Below are positions 1 through 8,017 of a stretch of DNA of 64,000 nt, piece by piece. Source of the stretch: Glaciihabitans sp. (GTDB taxonomy: Bacteria; Actinomycetota; Actinomycetes; Actinomycetales; Microbacteriaceae); NCBI GenBank assembly GCA_025464095.1, contig JAODMF010000001.1, positions 59,782 to 123,781 on the forward strand. The letters run 5' to 3'. The notes under the pieces are model-generated. The model was not told where the DNA came from. It was given only the letters and a program-made list of their open reading frames with translations, and did not search any database. Position 1 is the first letter of the stretch; every line of letters starts with the position of its first letter. The position numbers were made by a program, and so were the translations under genes.

Positions 1-1
1 G

Positions 2-1027
2 GCTGTCACGGTCGTCGCCTCGATCGTCGCGGTCGCGATCGCGACCCTCGTCTCGATGATCATCGGCGAGCTCGTTCCGAAGAACATCGCGCTGGCGCTT
101 CCGCGGGCGACGGCCAAGATCGTCATCCCGTTCCAGGTCGGATTCACGATCGTGTTTCGTCCGGCGGTCGCCCTCCTGAACAACACCGCGAACGCGATCC
201 TCACCTGGGTCGGGATCGAGCCGAAGGAAGAGCTCTCCTCGGCGCGCACCGCCGAGGAGCTCACGTCCCTGCTGCGCAGGTCGGCGCGCGAGGGCAGTCT
301 CGACCGGGATACCGCGACACTGCTCGCACGCACGCTGGCGTTCTCTGATCACACCGCGCAGGACGTCATGACGCCGCGGCCGAGGCTCGCCGCCGTTGAC
401 CGCAGCGATACCGCCCTTGCCGTGATCGAGCTTGCGCGCCGCACCGGGTTCTCACGCTTTCCCGTGATCGACGACTCGCTCGACGACGTCGTGGGCCTCG
501 TGCACGTCAAGCAGGCCGTCGCTGTGCCGCGCGAGAAACGGGGCGATGTTCCGGTCGCTGCGCTGCAGACCGAGGCCCTGCGGGTGCCCGAGACGATGAA
601 ACTCGACTCCTTGCTCGCCGAACTGCGCGGGCGCGGCTACCAGATGGCTGTCGTGGTCGACGAGTACGGCGGCACGGCTGGCGTTGCGACGCTGGAAGAC
701 CTGGTCGAGGAGCTCGTGGGCGAAGTTTCCGACGAACACGATCGAACCAAGGCCGACGTGGTGCGCAGCAGGGACTGGTTCACGTTCCCCGGCATCCTGC
801 GCCCGGATGAGCTGTTGGAGCGGACGGATGTCGCGGTGCCCGAGGAGGGGCCGTACGAGACCGTCGCGGGCTGGCTGATGAGCGAGCTCGGCCGACTCCC
901 CGTCGTCGGCGACACGATCGAGATCGAGGGCGGCACATTTCGCATCGAGCGACTGGATGGTCGCCGCATCGACCGCGTGCGCTACACGCCGACCCCGGCG
1001 CCGGAGATCGCGGGTGAGGCCTCGTGA
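2..1027 (+). CDS. CNNM/CorC-HlyC family membrane protein, 5' truncated by window edge
   Basis: The reading frame is open from base 2, so the listed Met at 56 is internal and the true start lies upstream of the window. What remains is the end of the DUF21 (CNNM) membrane domain with IIGELVPKN, then a CBS pair (first repeat around GFSRFPVID, second ending in EYGGTAGVATLEDLVEELVG) and a C-terminal CorC_HlyC domain. The family is linked to Mg/Co ion transport; the hemolysin name is historical. It overlaps the next gene by 4 bp (GTGA), so the two are probably translationally coupled paralogues. The substrate cannot be read from sequence. Confidence 0.9.
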   Translation, partial: AVTVVASIVAVAIATLVSMIIGELVPKNIALALPRATAKIVIPFQVGFTIVFRPAVALLNNTANAILTWVGIEPKEELSSARTAEELTSLLRRSAREGSLDRDTATLLARTLAFSDHTAQDVMTPRPRLAAVDRSDTALAVIELARRTGFSRFPVIDDSLDDVVGLVHVKQAVAVPREKRGDVPVAALQTEALRVPETMKLDSLLAELRGRGYQMAVVVDEYGGTAGVATLEDLVEELVGEVSDEHDRTKADVVRSRDWFTFPGILRPDELLERTDVAVPEEGPYETVAGWLMSELGRLPVVGDTIEIEGGTFRIERLDGRRIDRVRYTPTPAPEIAGEAS

Positions 1028-2058
1028 GTGACTGGTGGGGGATCATCTGGCTGGCCATTCTTTTGCTCGTCAACGCGTTCTTTGTCGCCGCCGAGTTCTC
1101 GATCATCAGCGCCCGGCGCTCGCAGATCGAACCGCGCGCCGAGAAGGGCTCGCGCGCGGCGCGAACGGCACTCTGGGCGATGGAGCATGCCACCCTCATG
1201 CTTGCGACCAGCCAGCTCGGCATCACGGTCGCGTCGCTGCTGATCCTGAATGTCTCGGAACCGGCCATCCACCACCTGCTGGAAGGGCCGCTGCAGCTCA
1301 CCGGCTGGGCGGCCAGCGTGATCAGCACGGTCTCCTTCATCATTGCCCTGGTTGTCGTCTCATTCCTGCACGTGATCCTCGGTGAACTTGTTCCCAAGAA
1401 CGTCTCGTTCTCGCTGCCGGAGCGTGCGGTGCTGGTCCTCGCGCCGCCGCTGGTTGCGTTCGCGACCGTGTTCCGGCCGGTGATCGTCGCGTTGAACGCG
1501 ACGGCCAACGGCATCCTGCGGCTGTTTCGGATCGAGCCGAAGAGTGAAGCGACCAGCGCGTTCACCGTCGACGAGGTGGCGACGATCGTTGCCGCCTCCA
1601 CGCGCGAGGGCGTTCTCACCGATACGACCGGCACGCTGAGCGCCGCGTTCGAATTCAGCGAGAAGAAGGTTCAGGATGTCGCCCTCGGCATGGTGAAACT
1701 GGTCACTCTTCCCGAGGACGCGACTCCCGCCGACGTGGAGAGAGCCGTCGCGCGCAACGGGTTCTCGCGGTACGTGCTGGTGAACGAGGCGGGGGAGCCG
1801 ACCGGGTACCTCCACCTCAAAGACGTGATCGACCTCGAGGAGGACGAGTTCTGCGAGCCCGTTCCGCCGAAGCGCATCCGCCAGCTCATCTCCATCTACC
1901 GCACCACCGACCTCGAGGACGCGCTCGCGACGATGCGGCGCTCGCGAGTGCACGTCGCGCGCGTGTTCGACGAGTCGGGCGCGACGAAGGGCGTGCTGTT
2001 CCTCGAGGACATCATCGAGGAACTTGTCGGCGAGGTACAGGATGCCACCCGGCGGTAA
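1024..2058 (+). CDS. CNNM-type DUF21/CBS-pair membrane protein, second paralogue
   Basis: A 344-residue paralogue of the preceding gene, starting at a GTG that overlaps its stop. It has an N-terminal DUF21 membrane domain with several hydrophobic helices and the family motif VILGELVPKN, followed by two CBS repeats, the second ending LFLEDIIEELVGEV. It stops soon after the CBS pair (DATRR) and lacks the C-terminal CorC_HlyC domain of its neighbour. Paired long and short paralogues of this type are common in actinobacteria. The likely role is ion transport or its regulation at the cytoplasmic membrane; no substrate is implied. Confidence 0.9.
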   Translation: MSDWWGIIWLAILLLVNAFFVAAEFSIISARRSQIEPRAEKGSRAARTALWAMEHATLMLATSQLGITVASLLILNVSEPAIHHLLEGPLQLTGWAASVISTVSFIIALVVVSFLHVILGELVPKNVSFSLPERAVLVLAPPLVAFATVFRPVIVALNATANGILRLFRIEPKSEATSAFTVDEVATIVAASTREGVLTDTTGTLSAAFEFSEKKVQDVALGMVKLVTLPEDATPADVERAVARNGFSRYVLVNEAGEPTGYLHLKDVIDLEEDEFCEPVPPKRIRQLISIYRTTDLEDALATMRRSRVHVARVFDESGATKGVLFLEDIIEELVGEVQDATRR

Positions 2059-2099
2059 TGCTGCGAGTTGAGCCTGCGACCGCTCGGTAGTCTGAACCC

Positions 2100-2399
2100 A
2101 TGACCGACGCACAGCAGCGCCCGCCCCGCACCACCCTGTTCTGGCGCACGGCCATCACGATCACCATCGGTGTCGACCTCGTCCTGATCGGCATCCTCTC
2201 GTTCGTTCCGGGCAACCACGGCATCGGCAGCTACAACCCGTGCGCCAACGGCGCGGTGGCGGGCGCCAAATGCGGCGAGGTGACGACGATCGGAACCGGC
2301 GCATGGATCCTCATCGTGCTGGGCCTGATCGTGGGCGGCTACTTCCTGTACCGGGCGATCCGCTCGTGGCGGGCCGAGACCGCGGCCGACCGGGCATAG
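2100..2399 (+). CDS. Small two-helix membrane protein (hypothetical)
   Basis: A 99-residue protein with two hydrophobic segments, around TITIGVDLVLIGILSFVPG and GAWILIVLGLIVGGYFLY. They are separated by a short loop carrying two cysteines (NPCANGAVAGAKC), and both termini are polar or basic. If the N-terminus is cytoplasmic, the cysteine loop faces outward and could form a disulfide. The next gene encodes a protein of the same plan, so this is a tandem duplication. I do not recognise the family and infer no function. Confidence 0.75.
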   Translation: MTDAQQRPPRTTLFWRTAITITIGVDLVLIGILSFVPGNHGIGSYNPCANGAVAGAKCGEVTTIGTGAWILIVLGLIVGGYFLYRAIRSWRAETAADRA

Positions 2400-2401
2400 G
2401 G

Positions 2402-2704
2402 ATGTCGCCCGACACAACTGGCCAGCTCGGCCCGACCGACCCTGGCTACTGGGGTCGACTGGTGGGCTTCGCGGTCTTCGCGGACATCGCCCTCCTATTC
2501 ATCCTGAGCTTCATCCCAGCCACCGGGCAGGGAATCTACACGGCGGTAAGTTGCCCGACCACGGGCGCGGTCAAACCCGATCCGAGCACGTGCACAACGA
2601 GCATCTACATCGGCATCGGCTCGTGGGTGGTAATCGCGCTCGGCGTGATCGCCGTGGGGTACCTGCTGTTCCGGATGATCCGCGCGATCCGCTCGCGAGG
2701 CTGA
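2402..2704 (+). CDS. Small two-helix membrane protein, paralogue of the upstream gene
   Basis: The ORF track starts this frame at 2240, inside the previous gene. The credible start is the ATG at 2402, two bases after the upstream stop, giving 100 residues. The layout mirrors the previous protein: helix 1 (GFAVFADIALLFILSFIPA), an outward loop with two cysteines (SCPTTG...PSTC), helix 2 (GIGSWVVIALGVIAVGYLLF) and a basic tail (RMIRAIRSRG). The two genes are very likely co-transcribed. Function is unknown. Confidence 0.75.
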   Translation: MSPDTTGQLGPTDPGYWGRLVGFAVFADIALLFILSFIPATGQGIYTAVSCPTTGAVKPDPSTCTTSIYIGIGSWVVIALGVIAVGYLLFRMIRAIRSRG

Positions 2705-2729
2705 CCGGGCGAGCGGCGCACGTCCCGGT
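2704..2729. terminator. Possible bidirectional terminator between convergent genes
   Basis: An inverted repeat ACCGGG / CCCGGT with a 14-nt loop sits exactly between the stop of the small membrane protein (+) and the stop of the Old Yellow Enzyme gene (-). There is no T-run, as is usual for actinobacterial hairpin terminators. The stem is short, so this is weakly supported. Confidence 0.3.
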
Positions 2730-3805
2730 TAGCGCCGAGCGCGCAGGTACTGGCTGGGCCAGTAATCGACGTCAACACCGAGCTCGCGCGCGGCCCGCAG
2801 CGGAAAGTGCGGATCGCGCAGCACCTGCCGCGCGAGCAGTACGACGTCCGCTTGCCCGGATGCCACGATGTCCGCGGCCTGCTGCGCCTCGGTGATGAGT
2901 CCGACGGCGCTGGTCGGGACGCCGGCAACGCGCTTGACGTATTCGGCGATCGGCACCTGGTAGCCCGGTCCGATGGGAACAGTCACTCCGGCGATATTGC
3001 CGCCGGAGGAGATGTCGAAGAAATCCGCACCGGCGGCTCGCGCCCAGCCGGCCACGGTCGCTGTCTGCTTTTCGTCCCATCCGCCGGCGGCGTAGTCGGT
3101 GCCGGAGAATCGCACGATCAGCGGCACGGTCTCGCCGACGGCAGCCCGGATCGCGGCCACCGCCCGCAGCAGCAGTCGGGCCCGGTTCTCGAGGGAGCCG
3201 CCGTACTCGTCCTCGCGCTGGTTGCTCAGCGGTGAGAGGAACTGGTGCAGGAGGTACCCGTGTGCCGCGTGCACCTCGAGCACGTCGAACCCGGCTTCGA
3301 TTGCGCGAACGGCACCGGCCGTAAACGCCGCGACGATCGCGTCGATGCCATCCGAGTCCAGGGCGGTCGGTTCGTCGTATCCGGTGAACGCCACCGCGGA
3401 CGGCGCGACGGTGCGCCAGCCACCCTCCGATTCGGGCACCGTGCCCTGCTCATCGAAGCCCCACGCCGGGTAGGTGGATGCCTTGCGGCCGGCATGGCCG
3501 AGCTGGATGCCGGCCGCGGCACCCTGCGAGTGGATGAAGTCGACGACCGGTCGCCAGCGATCCCGCTGCTCGTCGTTCCAGATGCCGGTGTCGCGTGGGG
3601 TGATTCGGCCCTCCGGCGTGACGCCCGTTGCTTCGGCGATAACCAGGCCCGCGCCGCCGGACGCGAGCGCGCCCAGGTGAACGAGATGCCAGTTCGTCGG
3701 CACGCCATCCTCATCGAAGACCGAGTACTGGCACATCGGCGCGACCCAGAGGCGGTTGCGGAAGGTGGTGTCGCGAAGTGTGATGGGGTCGAAGAGGGCG
3801 GGCAT
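2729..3805 (-). CDS. NADH:flavin oxidoreductase, Old Yellow Enzyme family (YqjM/NamA-like)
   Basis: A 358-residue FMN-dependent TIM-barrel ene-reductase. It begins LFDPITLRDTTFRNRL, typical of the family, followed by APMCQYS, whose cysteine near residue 25 tunes the flavin in YqjM-type enzymes. HAGRKAS and HAAHGYLLHQFLSPLSNQR with DEYGGS are the conserved active-site blocks. Such enzymes reduce activated C=C bonds with NAD(P)H; the physiological substrate is usually unknown. The gene stands alone, convergent with the small membrane proteins and about 100 bp from the next gene. Confidence 0.93.
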   Translation of the reverse strand: MPALFDPITLRDTTFRNRLWVAPMCQYSVFDEDGVPTNWHLVHLGALASGGAGLVIAEATGVTPEGRITPRDTGIWNDEQRDRWRPVVDFIHSQGAAAGIQLGHAGRKASTYPAWGFDEQGTVPESEGGWRTVAPSAVAFTGYDEPTALDSDGIDAIVAAFTAGAVRAIEAGFDVLEVHAAHGYLLHQFLSPLSNQREDEYGGSLENRARLLLRAVAAIRAAVGETVPLIVRFSGTDYAAGGWDEKQTATVAGWARAAGADFFDISSGGNIAGVTVPIGPGYQVPIAEYVKRVAGVPTSAVGLITEAQQAADIVASGQADVVLLARQVLRDPHFPLRAARELGVDVDYWPSQYLRARR

Positions 3806-3908
3806 GGGGATCCAATCGAGAGTGACGTCACCCCGGCTAACACAACGCGGCGTCCGGCGATTCCCGCGGCCCGAGTTCTAGCTACACCGCAGTCGGGCGC
3901 GGACGTGA

Positions 3909-4526
3909 TCAGCCGGCGAGGTCAGTGAGGAATGCCCGCAGCCCGTCGACGCCGGTGAAGTGGTGCGCCGTGACGCCAAGCGCGGCAGCGGCATCCGTGT
4001 TCACGCTCTTGTTGTCGACGAAGACCAGCTCGGCCGGCGCTACGCCCAGCTCGGCCGCAACCTCGAGGTAGATGGCCGGGTCGGGCTTCAGGGCATCCAT
4101 TTCGGCGCTCACGAAGATGCGCTCAAAGAAGGCGCCGATGGGGGAGTACCGGAATGGGCTGCCGAAGTCGAAGCCGGCGTTGGAGAGCAGGGCCAGTCGG
4201 GTGCCGCCAGCGTGCAGCTCGGCGAGCAGGTCCACGGTGCCGGGCTCGATCGTGAACCAGCTTCTGAAGTCCGCTGCCCACAGTCGCTGAACGTCCGATG
4301 CCGACCAGTCGGCCCCCGTCTCTGCGGCGATGCGGGCCCAGTAGCCGATGACATCCACGGTGCCCCGGTCGAGGTCATCGCGATGCGCCCAGTACGGCGG
4401 CCAGAATTTCTCCTCATCGATACCGGCGATCGCGACGAGTTCTGCCCGCTCGCGCTCCGACGGTGAGACCGAGATGACCTCGCCATAATCGAAGACGACG
4501 ACACGATCAAGGATGCGCAGGGCCAT
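3909..4526 (-). CDS. HAD superfamily hydrolase (IA-like)
   Basis: The ORF track runs further upstream, but the recognisable protein starts at the ATG at 4526 (MALRILDRVVVFDYGEVIS), giving 205 residues. HAD motif I is FDYGEV, the variant with Gly at the second Asp position that is common in this subgroup. Motif II is LLSNAG, motif III lies in DALKPDPAIY and motif IV is FVDNKSVN. It is probably a small-molecule phosphatase or related hydrolase; the substrate cannot be inferred. Only 15 bp separate it from the divergently transcribed NAD(P)HX dehydratase gene, so the promoters must overlap. Confidence 0.88.
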   Translation of the reverse strand: MALRILDRVVVFDYGEVISVSPSERERAELVAIAGIDEEKFWPPYWAHRDDLDRGTVDVIGYWARIAAETGADWSASDVQRLWAADFRSWFTIEPGTVDLLAELHAGGTRLALLSNAGFDFGSPFRYSPIGAFFERIFVSAEMDALKPDPAIYLEVAAELGVAPAELVFVDNKSVNTDAAAALGVTAHHFTGVDGLRAFLTDLAG

Positions 4527-4541
4527 GCCGACCAAACTATC

Positions 4542-5405
4542 GTGAGCAGAATGAGCAACTTCACCGCGTTGGGGTACACCGACTGGACCGAGGCCCGCAG
4601 CGCCGACCACATCGCCGTGCCGACCGAAGCGGACGACAAGTACACCCGTGGCGTACTGGGCGTCGTCACCGGCAGCGACCAGTATCCGGGTGCCGCGGTA
4701 ATCGGCGTCGAGGCCGCCCTGCACACCGGGCTCGGGATGGTGCGGTACCTGGGTCCCGAGCGGGCGAGCACTCTCGTGTTGCAGCGGCGGCCCGAGACGG
4801 TGACCGGGGATGGTCGGGTGCAGGCGTGGCTGCTGGGCTCCGGTATGGACCACGCCAACCGCGAGGACGACGCGGCGCGTCTGCTCGGCGAGGCGATCGG
4901 CCAGGGCCTCCCCACCATCCTGGATGGCGGAGTCTTCGACCTGCACGATTCCGTTACCGGCCCGACGATCATCACGCCGCACTTTCGGGAGCTCGCACGC
5001 GTGACCGGGGCTTCAGCGGACGAGATCGCCGCCGACCCCGGCCGTGCCGCGATCGATGCCGCGGAGAAGCTCGGAGTGACGGTGCTGCTCAAGGGCCACA
5101 CCACCTGGGTCGCATCGCCGGGCGGCACCCGGCTGGCGACCGCGATCGCACCGAGCTGGCTGGCGACAGCGGGAGCGGGGGATGCCCTGGGCGGCATCCT
5201 CGGAGCCCTGTTGGCAACTCACTCGGCCGCGATCGCCGCCGACGCCGAGCTGCTCGCGGAACTGGGCGCAACCGCTGCGGTACTGCACGCGCTGGCCGCG
5301 GAGAGGGCGTCAGCGGGTGGGCCGCTGACCGTGCTCGGCCTGGTCGCCGCCCTGCCCGCGACAATCGCGAAAGCGCTCAGCCAGCGCTCGGTCACCGGTC
5401 GCTGA
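4542..5405 (+). CDS. nnrD: ADP-dependent (S)-NAD(P)H-hydrate dehydratase
   Basis: A 287-residue ribokinase-fold enzyme that repairs hydrated NADH/NADPH. Family landmarks are VVTGSDQYPGAAVIG near the start, ILDGGVFD, TPHFRELAR, VLLKGHTTWV and the anion-hole and base motif TAGAGDALGGILGALLA. There is no fused epimerase (NnrE) domain, so this is the stand-alone form. The start is the GTG at 4542, with an ATG three codons later as an alternative; almost no leader is available before it. The 3' end overlaps the convergent ABC ATPase gene by 14 bp. Confidence 0.92.
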   Translation: MSRMSNFTALGYTDWTEARSADHIAVPTEADDKYTRGVLGVVTGSDQYPGAAVIGVEAALHTGLGMVRYLGPERASTLVLQRRPETVTGDGRVQAWLLGSGMDHANREDDAARLLGEAIGQGLPTILDGGVFDLHDSVTGPTIITPHFRELARVTGASADEIAADPGRAAIDAAEKLGVTVLLKGHTTWVASPGGTRLATAIAPSWLATAGAGDALGGILGALLATHSAAIAADAELLAELGATAAVLHALAAERASAGGPLTVLGLVAALPATIAKALSQRSVTGR

Positions 5406-6126
5406 ATCGCGCCAGGAACTCGCGTGTGCGCTCCTCGCGGGGCGAGCCGAACATCTCGGACGGCGGGCCCGACTCGGCGATCACACCCCCATCGAGAAAC
5501 ACGACGCGGTGGGCGACATCCCGTGCGAAGGCCATCTCGTGCGTCGCCATGACAATGGTGGTGCCGTCCGCGGCGAGTTCACGAACCAGCGCGAGCACCT
5601 CGCCGACCAGCTCGGGGTCGAGCGCGCTGGTGATCTCGTCGAGCAGCAGCAGCTCGGGATTGGTCGCAATTGCGCGCACGATGGCCGCGCGCTGCTGCTG
5701 GCCGCCGCTCAGCCGATCCGGGAACGACCGCGCGTGCGGCGCGAGTCCCACCCGGTCGAGAAGCTCCAGTGCTGACTTTTCTGCCGTCGCGCGATCGACG
5801 CCGTGCACCCGGCGCGAGGCGAGCGTCACGTTGTCGAGGACGGTCAGGTGGGGAAACAGGTTGTAGTGCTGGAAGACCACTCCGATTCGCGAGCGCACCG
5901 CATCCACTTTGACCCGCGGGTCGCTGATGTCCTGGTCGTTCAGCCAGATCTGTCCGTCGTCGATGGGTTCGAGCAGGTTGATCGCCCGCAGCAGGGTCGA
6001 CTTGCCCGAACCGCTCGCGCCGATCAGCGCGACGACCTCGTGCGCGTGGACCTCCAGGGAGATCCCGCGCAGCACCTCGGAGGTGCCGAACGACTTGTAG
6101 ACGGCATCCAGCCTGAGCAGGCTCAT
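5392..6126 (-). CDS. Polar amino-acid ABC transporter, ATP-binding protein (GlnQ-like)
   Basis: A 244-residue ABC ATPase with Walker A GASGSGKST, Q-loop region VFQHYNLFPHLTVLDNV, signature LSGGQQQRAAIVRA, Walker B LLLLDEITSALDPE and the switch histidine in ATHEMAFA. The HYNLFPH block and the size fit the polar amino-acid uptake (PAAT) family. It is the last gene of a leftward three-gene operon (binding protein, permease, ATPase) and overlaps the permease gene by 4 bp. The exact amino acid is not determined. Confidence 0.94.
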   Translation of the reverse strand: MSLLRLDAVYKSFGTSEVLRGISLEVHAHEVVALIGASGSGKSTLLRAINLLEPIDDGQIWLNDQDISDPRVKVDAVRSRIGVVFQHYNLFPHLTVLDNVTLASRRVHGVDRATAEKSALELLDRVGLAPHARSFPDRLSGGQQQRAAIVRAIATNPELLLLDEITSALDPELVGEVLALVRELAADGTTIVMATHEMAFARDVAHRVVFLDGGVIAESGPPSEMFGSPREERTREFLARFSDR

Positions 6127-6992
6127 ACGATGGAGCCGATCTGCTCGCGGCCGCGCAGCCGTGCGGAATACCAGTCGGTGAGCCGGATCATCGGCAGCGC
6201 GAGCAGAACGAACAGCAGGCCGGACAGCACGTACGGCGTGAAGTTGAAGTCGCTCGCCGTTTCAATCTGGGCCGCGCGCACGGCGTCGACCACGCCGAGG
6301 ACCGAGACCAGTCCGACGTCTTTCTGCATCGAAACGAAATCGTTCATGAGCGCGGGCGTCACCTTGCGGACGGCCTGCGGCAGGATGACGATCCGCAGCG
6401 TCTGCGCATGTGTCAGCCCCAGCGAGCGTGCCGCCAGCCGATGGGAGGGATGCACCGCCTCGATGCCGGCGCGCAGCACCTCGGAGACGTACGCCGAGTA
6501 GGTGAGGACGAGAGCGACAGTACCGAGCACCTCCGGGGGAATCCGGTTCTCGGTCAGGCGTAGGCCGGGGATCCCGAAGCCGATCAGGTACAGCACGATG
6601 ATCAGCGGCAATCCGCGGAAAAGGTCGGTGTACGCGGTCGCGATCACCCGCAGCGGAAAGAAGATCGCCCCGCGGAGGGTGCGCACTATCGCGAGCAGGC
6701 TCGCGAAGATCGCAACGCCGATCACCGCGAAGAACAGGATCTGAAGATTGAGCACGAAGCCGGCGAAGACCCGCGGCCATGCCGAGACCAGGTGCGCCGG
6801 GTCGAAAAAGGTTTGCTGCACCGCGGCCCAGCCCGGTGTGTTGACGAGCGTCAGCCACACGACGACGGCAAACACGAGCGTGCTGGCCAGACTGAGAATG
6901 ACCGACCGGATGCCCTGCCTGCGACGAAAGACCCGGCGACCCAGCTCGATCGAGCTCGGCGGCCGGGTCTCGTCGAAGGGTCGGAATCTCAC
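6123..6992 (-). CDS. Polar amino-acid ABC transporter permease
   Basis: A 289-residue integral membrane protein. A basic N-terminal tail (FDETRPPSSIELGRRVFRRR) precedes the first helix. The C-terminal half has the permease signature of this family: LRAGIEAVHPSHRLAARSLG, then RIVILPQAVRKVTPALMNDF, which includes the cytoplasmic EAA-type loop that docks on the ATPase. Only one permease gene is present, so the channel is probably a homodimer. It lies between the binding-protein gene (43 bp upstream) and the ATPase gene (4-bp overlap). Confidence 0.92.
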   Translation of the reverse strand: MRFRPFDETRPPSSIELGRRVFRRRQGIRSVILSLASTLVFAVVVWLTLVNTPGWAAVQQTFFDPAHLVSAWPRVFAGFVLNLQILFFAVIGVAIFASLLAIVRTLRGAIFFPLRVIATAYTDLFRGLPLIIVLYLIGFGIPGLRLTENRIPPEVLGTVALVLTYSAYVSEVLRAGIEAVHPSHRLAARSLGLTHAQTLRIVILPQAVRKVTPALMNDFVSMQKDVGLVSVLGVVDAVRAAQIETASDFNFTPYVLSGLLFVLLALPMIRLTDWYSARLRGREQIGSIV

Positions 6993-7035
6993 TCGCTCAA
7001 ACTATCCGACGGCGCAGCCGCTGCGGCGGTCGGCA

Positions 7036-7887
7036 CTACTGCAGAACCGGAACGCTGGTGTAGTCCGCCAGCCAGGTCTGCTGCAGCTTCTTCAGGGTGC
7101 CGTCCGCGGTCAGGTCATCCACGGCCGTCGTCACCGCTGCGGTGAGCGAGCTGCCCTTTTCGAGCAGGATGCCGAACTGGTCGCTCGTGCCGACCGGCGT
7201 CTGCAGGCGGCCGAGCGTGATCCCCTTCTCGACGAAGTACGCGGCGGTGGGCACATCCAGGACGATCGCATCCACCTGCCCGTTCTTCAGGGCGAGTTTG
7301 GCGTCGTCATTGGAGTTGAAGGCCTGCGCGCCCGCCGTCGGCTTGATGGTCGATTCGATCGCGGCGAAGCTCGTCGTACCCGACGCGGCTCCGATCAGCA
7401 GCCCCTTCAGGTCGGCGATGGATGTTGCGTGCTCGGCCTTTGAGCCTTTGAGCGTGACGACGGCCTGGGCGGTCTCGTAGTAGGGCGAGCTAAAGTCCAC
7501 GGCTTTCTTGCGGTCGGCGGTGATGGAGAACTGCTGCAGGTTCACGTCGAAGTTCTTCGCTCCCGGCGCGATGGCCTCATCGAAACCGGTGCGAACCCAG
7601 ACGACGTCAGACTGTGCGAAACCGAGCTTGCCGGCCACTGCGTATGCGACGGCAGCCTCGAAGCCCTTGCCACTCTCCGGCTTGTCGCCGACGACCCACG
7701 GCTCGTAGGCGGGCTGGCCGGTCGCGACCGTGAACTTGCCCGGCGTCACATACTTCAGTGCCGCCGCGGTCGCGGTGGGTTCGCCGGAGGAAAGGTTTGC
7801 GCTGGGCGCGCAGGCTGCAAGGCTGAGGGCGATCGCGAGGGCACCGAGAACGGCGCCGGCGCGGATACTGCGGCGAAGGCTGGACAC
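7036..7887 (-). CDS. Amino-acid ABC transporter substrate-binding lipoprotein
   Basis: A 283-residue periplasmic-binding-protein type II protein. The N-terminus has basic residues, a hydrophobic stretch and a lipobox LSLAACAPS, so the mature protein is predicted to be tethered to the outer face of the membrane by Cys26. Family segments include KGFEAAVAYAVAGKLGF, VDFSSPYYETAQAVV and GTTSFAAIES. It is the first gene of the leftward ABC operon. The 130-bp region shared with the divergent glycosyltransferase gene must hold its promoter. Ligand identity is open; a cationic or polar amino acid is most likely. Confidence 0.92.
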   Translation of the reverse strand: MSSLRRSIRAGAVLGALAIALSLAACAPSANLSSGEPTATAAALKYVTPGKFTVATGQPAYEPWVVGDKPESGKGFEAAVAYAVAGKLGFAQSDVVWVRTGFDEAIAPGAKNFDVNLQQFSITADRKKAVDFSSPYYETAQAVVTLKGSKAEHATSIADLKGLLIGAASGTTSFAAIESTIKPTAGAQAFNSNDDAKLALKNGQVDAIVLDVPTAAYFVEKGITLGRLQTPVGTSDQFGILLEKGSSLTAAVTTAVDDLTADGTLKKLQQTWLADYTSVPVLQ

Positions 7888-7984
7888 GGGTGTCTCCTAT
7901 GTGCTGAAGCGTGCGGATCAGGATGCTGGATGCAATATGGGGCGCGTAGCTGTGCAGCCCATCCTCGTGCACGGGTGTTGCGGC

Positions 7985-8011
7985 AGGGTAACAGCTACGA
8001 ATTGTTACCCT
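7985..8011. promoter_or_regulatory. Perfect 9-bp inverted repeat before the GT87-like gene
   Basis: AGGGTAACA, nine bases, then TGTTACCCT form a perfect palindrome ending six bases before the ATG at 8018. The position suits an operator over the start of a leaderless transcript. It lies in the intergenic region shared with the divergent ABC transporter operon, so it could affect either direction. No cognate regulator gene is adjacent. Confidence 0.5.
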
Positions 8012-8017
8012 TGGTTC

